Positions 1 through 8,434 of a stretch of 64,000 nucleotides of DNA are shown here, piece by piece. Source of the DNA: Thermomonas sp. (GTDB lineage: Bacteria; Pseudomonadota; Gammaproteobacteria; Xanthomonadales; Xanthomonadaceae); contig JAIMKJ010000003.1 of the NCBI GenBank assembly GCA_020692565.1, positions 1 through 64,000 on the forward strand, read 5' to 3'. Both the position numbers and the translations under genes were made by a program. Every line of letters begins with the position of its first letter. Positions within the stretch are counted from its first letter, which is position 1. The notes below the pieces were generated by a model that saw only the letters and a list, made by a program, of their open reading frames with translations, made no database searches and was not told the origin of the DNA.

Positions 1-111
1 AAGCGGTTGGCAATCGGGAGGAGTCCATATACACCCTACGACGCGACGGGATTCGTCGCTGCTTGGGGCGCGGCTGGGATTGATCATGTCGCAGCGCATT
101 GCCGGCGCTTC

Positions 112-498
112 TCACTGGGGAACTTCGAGGCGTGAACGGGAGGAGCGGCGAATGACCACTTCAGCGACCACGATGTTCAGCACCCACGTGACGACGAAGA
201 GGATGTCGGAGGTCAGACCGATCTGGGGTTGGTCCGTGACGATGTAGAGCGGGATGAACACCAGCGCGACAGTCCCCAACCCCATGCCGACCGCGTAGGC
301 GCGGATTACCCAGGCGCGGTGGCGGATGAAATCGCGGTTCCGGATGGCCACCATCGCCATGGTGAGCGCGATCAGCAGCGCCAGGCCGAAGAGACCGCGG
401 GCGATGTCGACCGGCGGCGTTGTTTGCGACGTGACCTGCGCGGGAATCGAGAAGCCCGGGAAGCCGATGACCGCGCCCGACAGAAGGACCGCCCACAA
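112..498 (-). pseudogene. DUF2306-type membrane protein, 5'-truncated remnant
   Basis: The reading frame encodes about 128 residues with three or four hydrophobic segments and the family-typical stretch 'RNRDFIRHRAWVIRAYAVGM' in the middle. This matches the C-terminal half of DUF2306 predicted membrane proteins, which are normally around 200 residues with extra N-terminal helices. Here the frame can begin only at a TTG (498), and an in-frame stop lies about 30 bases further upstream, so the N-terminal helices are missing. No convincing ribosome-binding site precedes the TTG. I read it as a decayed gene or one with a frameshift in its 5' part; a short functional protein cannot be excluded. Confidence 0.5.
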
Positions 499-533
499 CC
501 TGCATGAGCGGTCCCCGCATCTCTGTCAGCACG

Positions 534-815
534 TTACGGTGCGAGCTGCACCGACGAGATCGTGTTGTTCTTGCCGTTCCAGTCTTCGAACGACGCGTAC
601 GTGCCGTCGCCGTTGGGGCCGCCGGTGTTGCTGACCACCCAGTTGCCGCCTTCATAGTTTGGATGCACGAACAGATTCCATGCGCCGCCGATCACGATGA
701 TCGACGATACGTCGTTGTTGACGCCGGTGCCGCGGAGGCCGGGGCTGGAATCGGTGAGGACGACGGTGCTGTCGCCTTCGAAATTCTGCTTTGCGAAAAG
801 AATGATCTTTGCCAC
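534..815 (-). CDS. Small beta/gamma-crystallin family protein (calcium-binding type)
   Basis: A 93-residue protein made of two Greek-key motifs. Each half has the aromatic/Gly signature ('NFEGDS' near residue 11 and 'NYEGGN' near residue 53). Each is also followed by a canonical (N/D)(N/D)xx(S/T)S calcium-binding motif: NNDVSS at 33-38 and NNTISS at 83-88. No signal peptide is visible, so it is probably cytoplasmic or exported by another route. The start is the GTG at 815, because AAGGAG lies 9 bases upstream and the longer frame adds only low-complexity sequence. Microbial members bind calcium and are often linked to stress; the role here is unknown. It stands alone between the DUF2306 remnant and a gene-free stretch. 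Confidence 0.8.
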   Translation of the reverse strand: MAKIILFAKQNFEGDSTVVLTDSSPGLRGTGVNNDVSSIIVIGGAWNLFVHPNYEGGNWVVSNTGGPNGDGTYASFEDWNGKNNTISSVQLAP

Positions 816-1169
816 GGTGATGCTCCTTATGTGGTGCGATGAAAGTCGGCGACGCTGGTGCCCGGACGTGCCAAACGGACATCGGGCCATCCATAGGGAT
901 GCGCCCGGTTGCCCACCGGTTCACGGACAGACAATAACCCAGTACGCGTTTCCGCATGCGCGCAGGACAGGGCCGAAACCGGATCGGCGCCAACCTGCCG
1001 TGGACGGAGCGGCGTATCGCGAGCGATAGCGCGGTCGCCACGCAAAGCGTGTTGCGGCAGAGATCCGGCACGACCGTATGCGGTGCAATGGCGGGTTTGC
1101 ACCCGCCCTATGCGATTCGTTGTGCCGCTGTCGCATCTTCGTCGGTGTCGGGCACGTATCATCCCCGCC
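816..1169. other. Gene-free stretch with one REP-like hairpin
   Basis: This 354-base interval lies between the divergently transcribed crystallin gene and the oxygenase gene. No coherent protein is encoded on either strand. The only structure I see is a perfect 7-bp stem, GGCGGGT/ACCCGCC with a TTGC loop, at 1090-1107. Read on the minus strand its surroundings (AGGGCGGG...CCCGCCATTGC) match the element at 26473, so it looks like a single-hairpin copy of that repeat. Promoters for both flanking genes presumably lie here, but I cannot place them. Confidence 0.6.
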
Positions 1170-2114
1170 ATGCCTGCATCGCTCCGCGTCCTCACCGCTC
1201 CCGCCACTGCGCGCATCCGCGCGTGGGTGCTGGATGTGTTTCCGCGCGGGCGCAGCGGGATCGTGTACGACGCGCCTGCGGGCGATCCGGGGCTGTTCGG
1301 GCCGGACAGTGTGACGTGGCGCATCCATGCGGATTTCCCGGGGATGCTGTCGGGCGGGCTGTGCGCGCTGATGCTGCAAACCCTGCATCCGCGCGCGCTG
1401 GCGGGGGTGTGGGATCACTCCAATTTCCGCGAGGATCTGGTGGGCCGGCTGCGGCGCACCACCGATTTCGTTGCCGGCAGCACCTATGCGGGCCGCGACG
1501 AGGCCGAACGCCTGATCGCGCGCGTGCGGGCGATCCATGCGCGCGTGCAGGGTACGACCGCGGACGGCACGCCGTATCGCGCCGACGACCCCGCGCTGTT
1601 GACGTGGGTGCACGCGACCGAGAGCTACGGTTTCCTGCAGGGCTATCGCCGCTACTGTCGCCCGGTGCCGACGGCGCTGGCCGACGCGTACTACGCCGAA
1701 GTGGCCTGCGTGGCCGAAGCGTTGGGTGCGACCGATGTGCCCGCGAGCGAAGCCGATGTGGCCGCGTATTTCGACTCGGTGCGCGACACGCTGCGCTACG
1801 ACGAACGTTCGCGCGAAGTGCTGGCAGTGCTGTCGCGCATGCGCCTGCCGGTGCCGATGGCGGGGCTGTCGCGCGATCTGTTTCTCGGCGCGGGCGCCGC
1901 GCTGCTGCCCGACTGGGCGGAGACGCTGTTGCGTCGCACGCGGCTACAGCGGATACAGACGCGCGCCGCGGCAAATTCGCTGGCGATGCTGGCGCCGCTG
2001 TTCCGCGCGGCGCTGCCGGACGGCATCGCGCCGCGCGCCTGCGCCCGGTTGGACGTCGATGTTTCTCTGCTCGCGGAGTGGCCTGCGCGGGTGGATGCGT
2101 CGGGCCGCGATTGA
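1170..2114 (+). CDS. Oxygenase MpaB family protein (DUF2236)
   Basis: A 314-residue protein of the MpaB/DUF2236 family, whose characterised relatives (latex clearing protein, mycophenolic acid MpaB') are haem-dependent oxygenases; the substrate here cannot be deduced. The family signature runs from about residue 65: 'LHPRALAGVWDHSNF', then 'GRLRRTTDFVAG' and later 'WVHATESYGF', which carry the conserved histidines and charged residues. The ATG at 1170 is chosen because homology-like sequence begins just after it, whereas the upstream frame reads as low-complexity shadow. It is a lone gene, followed immediately by an inverted REP-type pair (2148-2226) that may serve as its 3' end. Confidence 0.8.
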   Translation: MPASLRVLTAPATARIRAWVLDVFPRGRSGIVYDAPAGDPGLFGPDSVTWRIHADFPGMLSGGLCALMLQTLHPRALAGVWDHSNFREDLVGRLRRTTDFVAGSTYAGRDEAERLIARVRAIHARVQGTTADGTPYRADDPALLTWVHATESYGFLQGYRRYCRPVPTALADAYYAEVACVAEALGATDVPASEADVAAYFDSVRDTLRYDERSREVLAVLSRMRLPVPMAGLSRDLFLGAGAALLPDWAETLLRRTRLQRIQTRAAANSLAMLAPLFRAALPDGIAPRACARLDVDVSLLAEWPARVDASGRD

Positions 2115-2147
2115 TGCCGTACAGCGAAATTCGAACCGACCACGTTC

Positions 2148-2226
2148 CGTAGGAGGGCCTTCAGGCCCGAGCTCTTTGCCGCAAGCCGTTCCGATGATCG
2201 CGATCGGGGCTGAAGCCCCTCCTACG
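2148..2226. repeat. REP-like inverted pair (GTAGGAG..GGCTTCAGCC family)
   Basis: Two hairpin units face each other: CGTAGGAGGGCCTTCAGGCC at the left and GGGGCTGAAGCCCCTCCTACG at the right. The outer ends are mutually complementary and each unit also folds on itself. The same architecture recurs at 12460-12527 and 26473-26594, always directly after a gene. It is probably a RAYT-mobilised REP pair that can act as an mRNA 3' end. Confidence 0.8.
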
Positions 2227-2276
2227 ACGCGGGATTGCAAGGTGTCATAGGCTGCGCCTGTGGCACAACGATGCGA

Positions 2277-2906
2277 TCACTGCAGCTCAAAAGCGGATTT
2301 CGCGCGAAGTTTGCGTTCCAGGAAGCGGCCGCTGTTGACCAGTGCTTCGGCGTCGCCGGCGAAGGCTCCCTGCGCGATCTGCTTCAGCGAAGCGTCGAGC
2401 ATCTGCAACTGGTCGACCAGGATCTGCGTGGCGGTGCGCTTGTCCTTCAGGGGCTGCGATCTGGCGAACGCCGGCGGGAGTTTGAGATAGCTGGTCAGCA
2501 TCTCCGGCAGATAGCGACGCAGGGTTTCCTCCACGGTGAACGCGGATTCGACCGACAGCGCGCCGGAGACCTCCAACTCGCGCAACCGCGGCAGCAGATC
2601 GGTCAGCGTGGTCTGGATACTCTGCAGCGACGCCTGCGCCGCATCCGGCAGCCTGGTGGACACCTCGTTGACCAGACGCTGCAACTGTTCCGCGAGCGTC
2701 TCGACCGCGACCTCCACGCTGGGCGCTTCCGTTTCGACGATCGGTTTGCGTGGCCAGCCGAGGACGCCGGCGGCATACAGGCCAGCCACGATCAGCGGCC
2801 AGCCCGTGCCGATCACGCCGGTGAACAGCAGCACCAGTCCGACGAAGGCAAGACAGCAGCCGGCGATATTGCGCGGACTGTAGAGAAACCCGTAAAAGCG
2901 ATCCAT
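2277..2906 (-). CDS. XpaC-like protein (5-bromo-4-chloroindolyl phosphate hydrolysis family)
   Basis: A 209-residue protein with two closely spaced hydrophobic segments (about residues 10-48) followed by a helical, coiled-coil-prone cytoplasmic region. The C-terminal half has the XpaC-like pattern 'LRRYLPEMLTSYLKLP' followed by long amphipathic helices. Despite the family name, XpaC proteins are not established phosphatases; they are commonly found next to TelA toxic-anion-resistance and vWA genes. No TelA is present here. The ATG at 2906 puts the membrane segments at the N-terminus; the longer frame adds implausible sequence. It is the last gene of the minus-strand block running down from 6091, 115 bases after the SBP-vWA gene. 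Confidence 0.65.
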   Translation of the reverse strand: MDRFYGFLYSPRNIAGCCLAFVGLVLLFTGVIGTGWPLIVAGLYAAGVLGWPRKPIVETEAPSVEVAVETLAEQLQRLVNEVSTRLPDAAQASLQSIQTTLTDLLPRLRELEVSGALSVESAFTVEETLRRYLPEMLTSYLKLPPAFARSQPLKDKRTATQILVDQLQMLDASLKQIAQGAFAGDAEALVNSGRFLERKLRAKSAFELQ

Positions 2907-3021
2907 CCGCGTCACCGCGACCGGACCAGTAGCGGCCGCGCGCAATGTCGGGGCGCATGCCGCAACTTCGCTACCCGGCGAGATGTCGAGATCGGCGCGC
3001 GCCGGTCGGAGGCTATGTCGA

Positions 3022-4638
3022 TCATTGGTAACCGCGGATGTCCTTGAACACCATCGCCAACGATCCGACCTTGGCATCGAAAGCTTTACCGCCGGTCGCT
3101 TCGGCAAGCGCTTTCATCTGCTCGGCATCGGCGTTGCCGAACACGATCGGGAACACGCGGATCGACTTCACCGCATCGCCCTGCGAGTCGCGCCAGCGCA
3201 GCAGTTCGCGCAGACCCATGCCCTGGGTGTTCTCGCCGTCGGTCATCAGCACGATGGTGTAGTACCTCGGCGCATCCCCGATCCTTTTTTCCTGCGCCAG
3301 TTCGCTCATGGCGCGCTGCACGCTGTCGTAGATCGCGGTGCCGCCGTCGGGCTGCATGCCGGCGACGGCGGCCTTGATCGCCGTCAGCGTCGCGTCGTTC
3401 TCGGCGGCGGTCGTGCCCATGTCGAAACCCAGGGTTGGCATCGGCTCGTTGCTGAAGGGAATCAGACCGATGCGCTCGCGGTTCTGGAATCGCGCGTAAC
3501 GATTGCCCAGCGTGCCCGGATCGCCGCCGGCCAGCGTGTCCATCGCCGTCTTGAGCTGCTCGATACGGCCTTCCTCATTCATCGAACCGGACAGATCCAG
3601 CACATAGCGCGATGTCGACGGCACGCGGACATCGGCCAGGAACGCATCCAGCAGCGCATCGATGATCTGCGGCTGGCCGGGAAACGGCAGCTCGATCAGC
3701 GTGCGCTTCGGGATCGCGGGCGCCGACGACGATTCCGCGTTCACCGGGCGACGCAATGTCGCCGCCGACAATCGCGTCTGGAATGCGGTGGAACGCAGAT
3801 AGGTCACAAGTCGCTCGTATTCGGCGCGCTTGGCCCCGTTCAACAGCATCAGCGGATAGTCGGCGGTGATGATGCCTTCCCTGGGATAGACCGGCACCAG
3901 CGGTTCGCCGAGCTTGCCGTTCGCATTCAACGACAGGATCACAGACTCGTAATTGATGATGCCATCGACTTTCGACGCGTCGGCCGCGTAGGCATCGGCC
4001 AGCCAGCCCGACGAGCCCGCCGTCATCCGCTGCCCCTGGAAAAAGGTCTTGAGCGCAGGATTCGCGACATCCGCTTCGGTCAATGCGTCGGGGTTGGACG
4101 CGAGCGCGGCCGCGATGCCGATCAGCGCGGTGAATCCGGTGTTGCTGGCCGTGGGATTGGTCATGCCGAACGTGAACACACCCGCGCCCGCAGCGTCGGC
4201 GATGTCCTTCCACGTCGGATCCTGGCGGTCCCATCCGAGCGCTTCGGCCTTCGACCGCTTCACGCCGAGGATCACCGGCGACAGCATGATCTTCTCCTGC
4301 GCTGCGATCCTGGATTTGAGCTCCGGGTTCATCGCGAGATATTTGCCGTGACTCACCCACACCGCATCGAAAGATTCCCCGGCATTGAGGCGATCGATCG
4401 CATCGAGCGTTCCCGCATACCTGAACCGCACGTCGAGGCCGGTCGCCTTGCGGATCTCTTCGCCGAGCTGTACGTCGACATCCTTGAGTTCGGAGCCGGC
4501 CAGAATCGTGAAGGCATTGGCAGGCAGCGCGTCGTCGTCGCCGGTCGAAGCATTATCGGACCCCGGCGAACACGCGGCGGCGAGCGCGAATACGGCAGCG
4601 ATGGATGCGTATCGAAGCGCTTTGAAGAAATCGGTCAT
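3022..4638 (-). CDS. Lipoprotein with solute-binding domain fused to von Willebrand factor A domain
   Basis: 538 residues. The N-terminus is a lipoprotein signal (MTDFFKALRYASIAAVFALA then AAC) with Ser after the lipidated Cys, which by the usual Lol rule favours the outer membrane. Residues about 40-300 resemble an ABC-type periplasmic binding protein ('FTILAGSELKDV' opening, 'TASNTGFTALIG' phosphate-loop-like stretch). Residues about 345-535 are a vWA domain with an intact MIDAS: DLSGSM at 348-353, then 'GGTAIYDS' and 'LMTDGEN'. vWA domains bind protein ligands through a divalent metal. It lies 75 bases after the anchored binding protein at 4714 and before the XpaC-like gene. I infer a periplasmic sensor or adaptor rather than a nutrient-import component, since no permease is adjacent. 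Confidence 0.8.
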   Translation of the reverse strand: MTDFFKALRYASIAAVFALAAACSPGSDNASTGDDDALPANAFTILAGSELKDVDVQLGEEIRKATGLDVRFRYAGTLDAIDRLNAGESFDAVWVSHGKYLAMNPELKSRIAAQEKIMLSPVILGVKRSKAEALGWDRQDPTWKDIADAAGAGVFTFGMTNPTASNTGFTALIGIAAALASNPDALTEADVANPALKTFFQGQRMTAGSSGWLADAYAADASKVDGIINYESVILSLNANGKLGEPLVPVYPREGIITADYPLMLLNGAKRAEYERLVTYLRSTAFQTRLSAATLRRPVNAESSSAPAIPKRTLIELPFPGQPQIIDALLDAFLADVRVPSTSRYVLDLSGSMNEEGRIEQLKTAMDTLAGGDPGTLGNRYARFQNRERIGLIPFSNEPMPTLGFDMGTTAAENDATLTAIKAAVAGMQPDGGTAIYDSVQRAMSELAQEKRIGDAPRYYTIVLMTDGENTQGMGLRELLRWRDSQGDAVKSIRVFPIVFGNADAEQMKALAEATGGKAFDAKVGSLAMVFKDIRGYQ

Positions 4639-4713
4639 GACAGCGTGATCCGGAGGTGTTGAGGGCCATGCGGGGCGCATGGATTCGACGATCGCCTGCA
4701 TGTCGGCATCGGG

Positions 4714-5853
4714 TCATTTTCCGAGCCTGGATTCGATGCGCACGATCATGCGCTCCAGCAGATCGTAGGTCGGCGGATCGACCACATCGACCAGCGTCTG
4801 CGGCATCTCGATCTTCCGGGCCTTGGCTTCGGCGAACAGCGCGGTGTTGTCGCTGCCCCGGAATCCGTAGCGGCTGGCGATCTTCCGGACCTCCGGGTTG
4901 CGCTCGAACACGTCGGCGAAGCGCGCGCCCTTGTCGGTCAAGGCGACGATGGTGTGTTTGGTCAACACCGTGGGCTGCGGATACAGCAGCACCATGTCCG
5001 GATCGATGCTTGCTTGCCGGAACGCGTACTGCAGGAACTGCTGTTCGTAGACCATGACCAGCGGGCTCTTGCCCTGCTTCATCGTCACGTAATCCTCGAA
5101 GGGTCCGGACGAGCTGGATTCCTGATAGCCCTGCTTCGAGAACAGGCCCAGCAGACGATCCACGACCTGATCGGCGGCGGCATCGCTGTCGACGACGTTG
5201 TCGCCGTTGGCGACATAACTGACCAGCGCGAGATACATTGCAGCCGAATTGCTGGTGCGCACATCGGTACTGCCGATCAGCACCGATTTGCTGACCGCAT
5301 ACGCCGGGTTGGGCTGCAGATCCTTCCAGCGCGCGCCCTGCTCCATCATCCCGACGAGTTTGTGCATGTCGGCGATGTAGTAGGCGCCGCCCTGCCTGCG
5401 GACGATGCCGTTGGCTTCCAGCGGCGGAAGCAATTGCTTCCAGCTCGCGACCGCCATGGGCGTATAGAAACTGTTGCTCATCCGGCGCGAACCCGTGGCG
5501 GCCGCGATCTTCTGCGCCGCGGCCACGCCCGCCGGATAAGCGACATCGAACTTCTTGAGATCGGGGTGGGTCGCGATCTCGCGCGACCCGGCTTTCTGCA
5601 CGTCGAGCACGATGCCTTCTGCATCGAGCGCCTTCGCCAGTTCCGGATCGCGGAGAAAATCGAGTTTCTCCGAGCCAGTGAGGATGCGTACGGTGGTTTT
5701 GCCCGGCGCGGCGGGCGCGCTGCCGGGCGCGGCGGCCGCTGCGTTCTGCGCATCGCTGGCGCTGGCCTGCTTGTCGCGGGCGGAGAACACGATGCCGACC
5801 ACCACGCCGACCAGCAACAGCAGCGCCAGCGCCGGTCCCAGGAATTTCTTCAT
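4714..5853 (-). CDS. Membrane-anchored solute-binding-like protein
   Basis: 379 residues with a single N-terminal membrane segment ([20 protein letters not shown]) that has no obvious cleavage site, then an Ala/Pro-rich linker and a periplasmic-binding fold. The opening 'TTVRILTGSEKLDFLRD' is similar to that of the adjacent SBP-vWA protein ('FTILAGSELKDVDVQ'), which suggests paralogy. There is no vWA or OmpA extension. AGGGGAA precedes the ATG at 5853 by about 9 bases, which fixes the start. It lies between the RHH-like gene (25-base gap) and the SBP-vWA gene (75-base gap), so all are probably co-transcribed. The ligand is unknown. Confidence 0.7.
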   Translation of the reverse strand: MKKFLGPALALLLLVGVVVGIVFSARDKQASASDAQNAAAAAPGSAPAAPGKTTVRILTGSEKLDFLRDPELAKALDAEGIVLDVQKAGSREIATHPDLKKFDVAYPAGVAAAQKIAAATGSRRMSNSFYTPMAVASWKQLLPPLEANGIVRRQGGAYYIADMHKLVGMMEQGARWKDLQPNPAYAVSKSVLIGSTDVRTSNSAAMYLALVSYVANGDNVVDSDAAADQVVDRLLGLFSKQGYQESSSSGPFEDYVTMKQGKSPLVMVYEQQFLQYAFRQASIDPDMVLLYPQPTVLTKHTIVALTDKGARFADVFERNPEVRKIASRYGFRGSDNTALFAEAKARKIEMPQTLVDVVDPPTYDLLERMIVRIESRLGK

Positions 5854-5878
5854 CGACGGTTCCCCTGCAGTTGAAGCA

Positions 5879-6091
5879 TCAAGCGGTTTCCGACGGCCCG
5901 CGGCGGGCCGCCGGGTCGTCGTCCAGGCCACGGATCGGAATGCCTTTGCCGCGGCAGTATTCGATCGCCAGGCGCTCGATCAGATTGGACATGCTGCGGT
6001 TCTCCATCCCCGCCGCGAGCTCCAGCGCATCGCGCACCCCGGGCTGGGTGCGGAACGTGGTGATCACGGTGCGGTTGGGGAGCTTGGACAT
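5879..6091 (-). CDS. Small ribbon-helix-helix-like protein
   Basis: A 70-residue protein beginning MSKLPNRTVITTFRTQPG. The pattern of a short beta segment (RTVITTFRT) followed by two helices ('VRDALELAAGMENRSMSNLIERLAIEYCRG') is what CopG/Arc ribbon-helix-helix DNA-binding proteins look like. The ATG at 6091 is chosen over 6130 because the extra 13 residues do not fit the fold, although neither start has a strong Shine-Dalgarno. As the first gene of block 1 it is a candidate autoregulator of the binding-protein genes downstream. This is inference. Confidence 0.5.
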   Translation of the reverse strand: MSKLPNRTVITTFRTQPGVRDALELAAGMENRSMSNLIERLAIEYCRGKGIPIRGLDDDPAARRGPSETA

Positions 6092-6545
6092 CGGCGCTGC
6101 GAATACATTCGATGGCGTTCTGCAGGACATTCAATACCGGATGTATGCCAGTTTGATGACAGTGCTCATGGCGCGCGCTCATCGGATGCACGGCGAGCAC
6201 CCGGAGGAGCTCACGAACCAACGCATCGCCATCGCTTTTTTCGATCGCATCGGAAATTTACGGTGTGCAGCAGATGGGTCAAAGGCAACGGCAAATCCCC
6301 CCTGCCCCCCTTTTTCAAAGGGGGGATCGGCGTGGGCGACATGTATTGCCACCTAGCGGACACTTCGTCGCGCGTACTGCTTTGGGCGCACGCCATCGCG
6401 CGGCGCCCCTCGGCCAACGCCGTCCACGATCAGGCACAGGCCCCCTTTGGAAAAGGGGCCTACGGGGGATTTGCTCTTGGCCCTATCGGCGCGGGGATAC
6501 TCAGCCCAGAACCGGGCTGGTATCCGCTTTATGTCGCCGATGGCG
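6092..6545. other. Gene-free stretch containing a long inverted-repeat element
   Basis: No coherent protein is encoded in this 454-base interval between the 3' end of the acyl-CoA dehydrogenase gene and the 5' end of block 1. The part nearer 6091 must contain the block 1 promoter, which I cannot place with confidence. The part from 6291 to 6474 is the C/G-run inverted-repeat element described separately. Confidence 0.55.
6291..6474. repeat. Inverted repeat with C-run/G-run hairpins (GCAAATCCCCC family)
   Basis: The ends are an 11-bp perfect inverted repeat, GCAAATCCCCC (6291-6301) and GGGGGATTTGC (6464-6474). Inside each end is a further hairpin: CCCCCCTTTTTCAAAGGGGGG on the left and CCCCTTTGGAAAAGGGG on the right. 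About 105 bases lie between the two units. It resembles the C-run/G-run dispersed repeats seen in many bacteria and differs in sequence from the GTAGG-type REPs elsewhere in the window. Confidence 0.75.
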
Positions 6546-8348
6546 TCAGAACCACTCGGCCTGCATGTCGAAGGCGCTGCGCTCGGCTTCGCGCACCAGG
6601 CGCGCGGCGTGTTCGACCAGCGGCAACTCTGTGGCGAAGAAGAAGCGGCAGGCCTGGAGTTTGCCGGCGTAGAAGTCGCGGTCTTCGCCGGTGGCGCCCG
6701 GCATCTGTTTCTGCGCGATGGTCGCCTGCTGCAGCCACACCCAACCGATGGCGAGGTGTCCGAGGACGGTCATGTAGTGCGTAGCGTTGGCGAGTGCGCG
6801 ACGCACGTCGCCGGCCTGCATGCGCTTGCCGGCGGCGACGGTGGCCTCGCCCGCCAGCCTCGCGGCGGCGGCGAGTTGTTCGGCCAGCGGTTTCAATGCG
6901 TCCTCGCTGCCGGCATCGGCGCAGGTCTTCGCGACCCGGCCCAGCAGCAGTTTCAGCGCGGCGCCGTCGTGCATCATCGCCTTGCGACCCAGCAGATCCA
7001 GCGCCTGGATGCCGTTGGTGCCTTCGTGGATCGGGTTGATGCGGTTGTCGCGATAGTTCTGTTCGACCGGATATTCGCGGGTGAAGCCGTAGCCGCCCAG
7101 CACCTGTACCGCAAGCTCATTGGCCTTGAGCGAATAATCCGAGCCCCAGGCCTTGACGATCGGCGTCAGCAGCTCCAGCAGCAGATGGCTGTCGCGCCGC
7201 ACGGCTTCGTCGGGATCGCGCGCGTGATCGACCAGCATCGATGCGTAGTAACCCAGCGCTTCGGCGCCTTCCACGTACACCTTCTGCTGCAGCAGCATGC
7301 GACGCACATCGGCGTGTTCGATGATCGCGACCGGCGGCGCACTGGGATCCTTCTGATCGGGATGCCGTCCCTGTTTGCGCTCTTTCGCGTACTGCAGCGA
7401 ATACAGATAACCGGCAAGGCCCTGCAGCACCGCGCCCATGCCGACGCCGATGCGCTCCTCGTTCATCATGTGGAACATGGTGACGAGGCCCTGGTGCGGT
7501 TCGCCGACAAGGAACGCGTCGCAGTCGCCGGCTTCGCCGAATTTCAGGAAGGTGTTGACGCTGCCGCGCTGGCCCATCTTGTGGTTGAGGCCGGCGAGGC
7601 GTACGTCATTGCGCGCGCCGCGGCTGCCGTCGGCATTGACCTTCCAGCGCGGCACGATGAACAGACTGATGCCGCGCACGCCGGCTGGTGCGCCGACGAT
7701 TTTCGCCAGCACCAGATGAATGATGTTTTCGCCGAGTTCGTGGTCGCCGGCGGAGATCCACATCTTCGCGCCGGTGAGCCGGTAGCTGCCGTCGGCCTGC
7801 GGTTCGGCGGTGGTCCTGATGTCGGCCAGCGACGAACCCGCGTGCGGCTCGGACAGGCACATGGTGCCGAAATAGCGGCCTTCGATGATCGGCTGCTTGT
7901 AGAGCCGCTTCTGTTCCGCAGTGCCATACGTTTCCAGCAGATTGGACACGCCGCGCGCCAGCGCGGGATAGGCGATCGTGCCGGGATTGGCGGCCGAGAA
8001 CATCGAATCGCAGGCCTGCGCGATCACGAACGGCAACTGCATGCCGCCGGCCTCGTAGTCGGCCAGCGCTGCGGCGAAGCCGGCATCGTTGTAGGCCTGC
8101 ACCGCTTCGCCGATCTCCGGAATCAACTCGACCTTGCCGTCGACCATCTGCGGTTCGTGCAGGTCGGATTTGCGGTTGTGCGGCAGGAATTTCTCCAGCG
8201 CGATCTGGTGGGCCAGATCCAGCGCGGCGCCGAAGGTATCGCGGTTGTGCTCGGCGAAACGCGGGTAATCGCAGAGGCGATCCACGCCCAGCAGTTCGTA
8301 CAGCATGAAGTCGAGGTTGCGGCGGTTGGTCAACGGACTCGCATTCAT
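6546..8348 (-). CDS. Acyl-CoA dehydrogenase, ~600-residue type with C-terminal extension
   Basis: A 600-residue FAD-dependent acyl-CoA dehydrogenase carrying out the first beta-oxidation step (acyl-CoA to trans-2-enoyl-CoA). It has the family blocks in order: 'TMCLSEPHAGSSLADI' (flavin/substrate region), 'GAKMWISAGDHE', 'GITREYPVEQ'-like 'GGYGFTREYPVEQNYRD', and 'INPIHEGTNGIQALDL', whose Glu is at the catalytic-base position. The C-terminal ~130 residues are the extra domain of AcdA/DmdC-type enzymes. The ATG at 8348 sits 11 bases after GGGAG; a GTG at 8357 is possible but too close to it. It is divergent from a TetR/QsdR regulator with an 86-base shared control region. Confidence 0.9.
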   Translation of the reverse strand: MNASPLTNRRNLDFMLYELLGVDRLCDYPRFAEHNRDTFGAALDLAHQIALEKFLPHNRKSDLHEPQMVDGKVELIPEIGEAVQAYNDAGFAAALADYEAGGMQLPFVIAQACDSMFSAANPGTIAYPALARGVSNLLETYGTAEQKRLYKQPIIEGRYFGTMCLSEPHAGSSLADIRTTAEPQADGSYRLTGAKMWISAGDHELGENIIHLVLAKIVGAPAGVRGISLFIVPRWKVNADGSRGARNDVRLAGLNHKMGQRGSVNTFLKFGEAGDCDAFLVGEPHQGLVTMFHMMNEERIGVGMGAVLQGLAGYLYSLQYAKERKQGRHPDQKDPSAPPVAIIEHADVRRMLLQQKVYVEGAEALGYYASMLVDHARDPDEAVRRDSHLLLELLTPIVKAWGSDYSLKANELAVQVLGGYGFTREYPVEQNYRDNRINPIHEGTNGIQALDLLGRKAMMHDGAALKLLLGRVAKTCADAGSEDALKPLAEQLAAAARLAGEATVAAGKRMQAGDVRRALANATHYMTVLGHLAIGWVWLQQATIAQKQMPGATGEDRDFYAGKLQACRFFFATELPLVEHAARLVREAERSAFDMQAEWF

Positions 8349-8371
8349 GATCTTCACTGCTCCCTGGACGA

Positions 8372-8398
8372 ATGAGTCATTTGATCATTACGACTCAT
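8372..8398. promoter_or_regulatory. Candidate TetR-type operator between divergent beta-oxidation genes
   Basis: A perfect 7-bp inverted repeat, ATGAGTC (8372-8378) and GACTCAT (8392-8398), is centred within one base of an inner TGATCA palindrome (8382-8387). It lies in the 86-base gap between the acyl-CoA dehydrogenase start (8348) and the regulator start (8435), where a TetR-family autorepressor would bind. Binding is inferred from position and symmetry only. Confidence 0.5.
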
Positions 8399-8434
8399 AT
8401 GGCGTCAAATTGCCAAAATGTCTACACTCCGGCC

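Noticed and set aside
6291..6474. Could the C/G-run inverted repeat be the ends of an insertion sequence?
   Set aside because: Only about 105 bases lie between the two hairpin units, with no transposase or target duplication visible; it fits a REP/MITE-like element instead.
6447..8375. Long plus-strand open frame (about 640 codons) opposite the acyl-CoA dehydrogenase gene
   Set aside because: It is the antisense shadow of a strongly conserved gene in GC-rich DNA; its product is His/Gln/Arg-rich with no domain.
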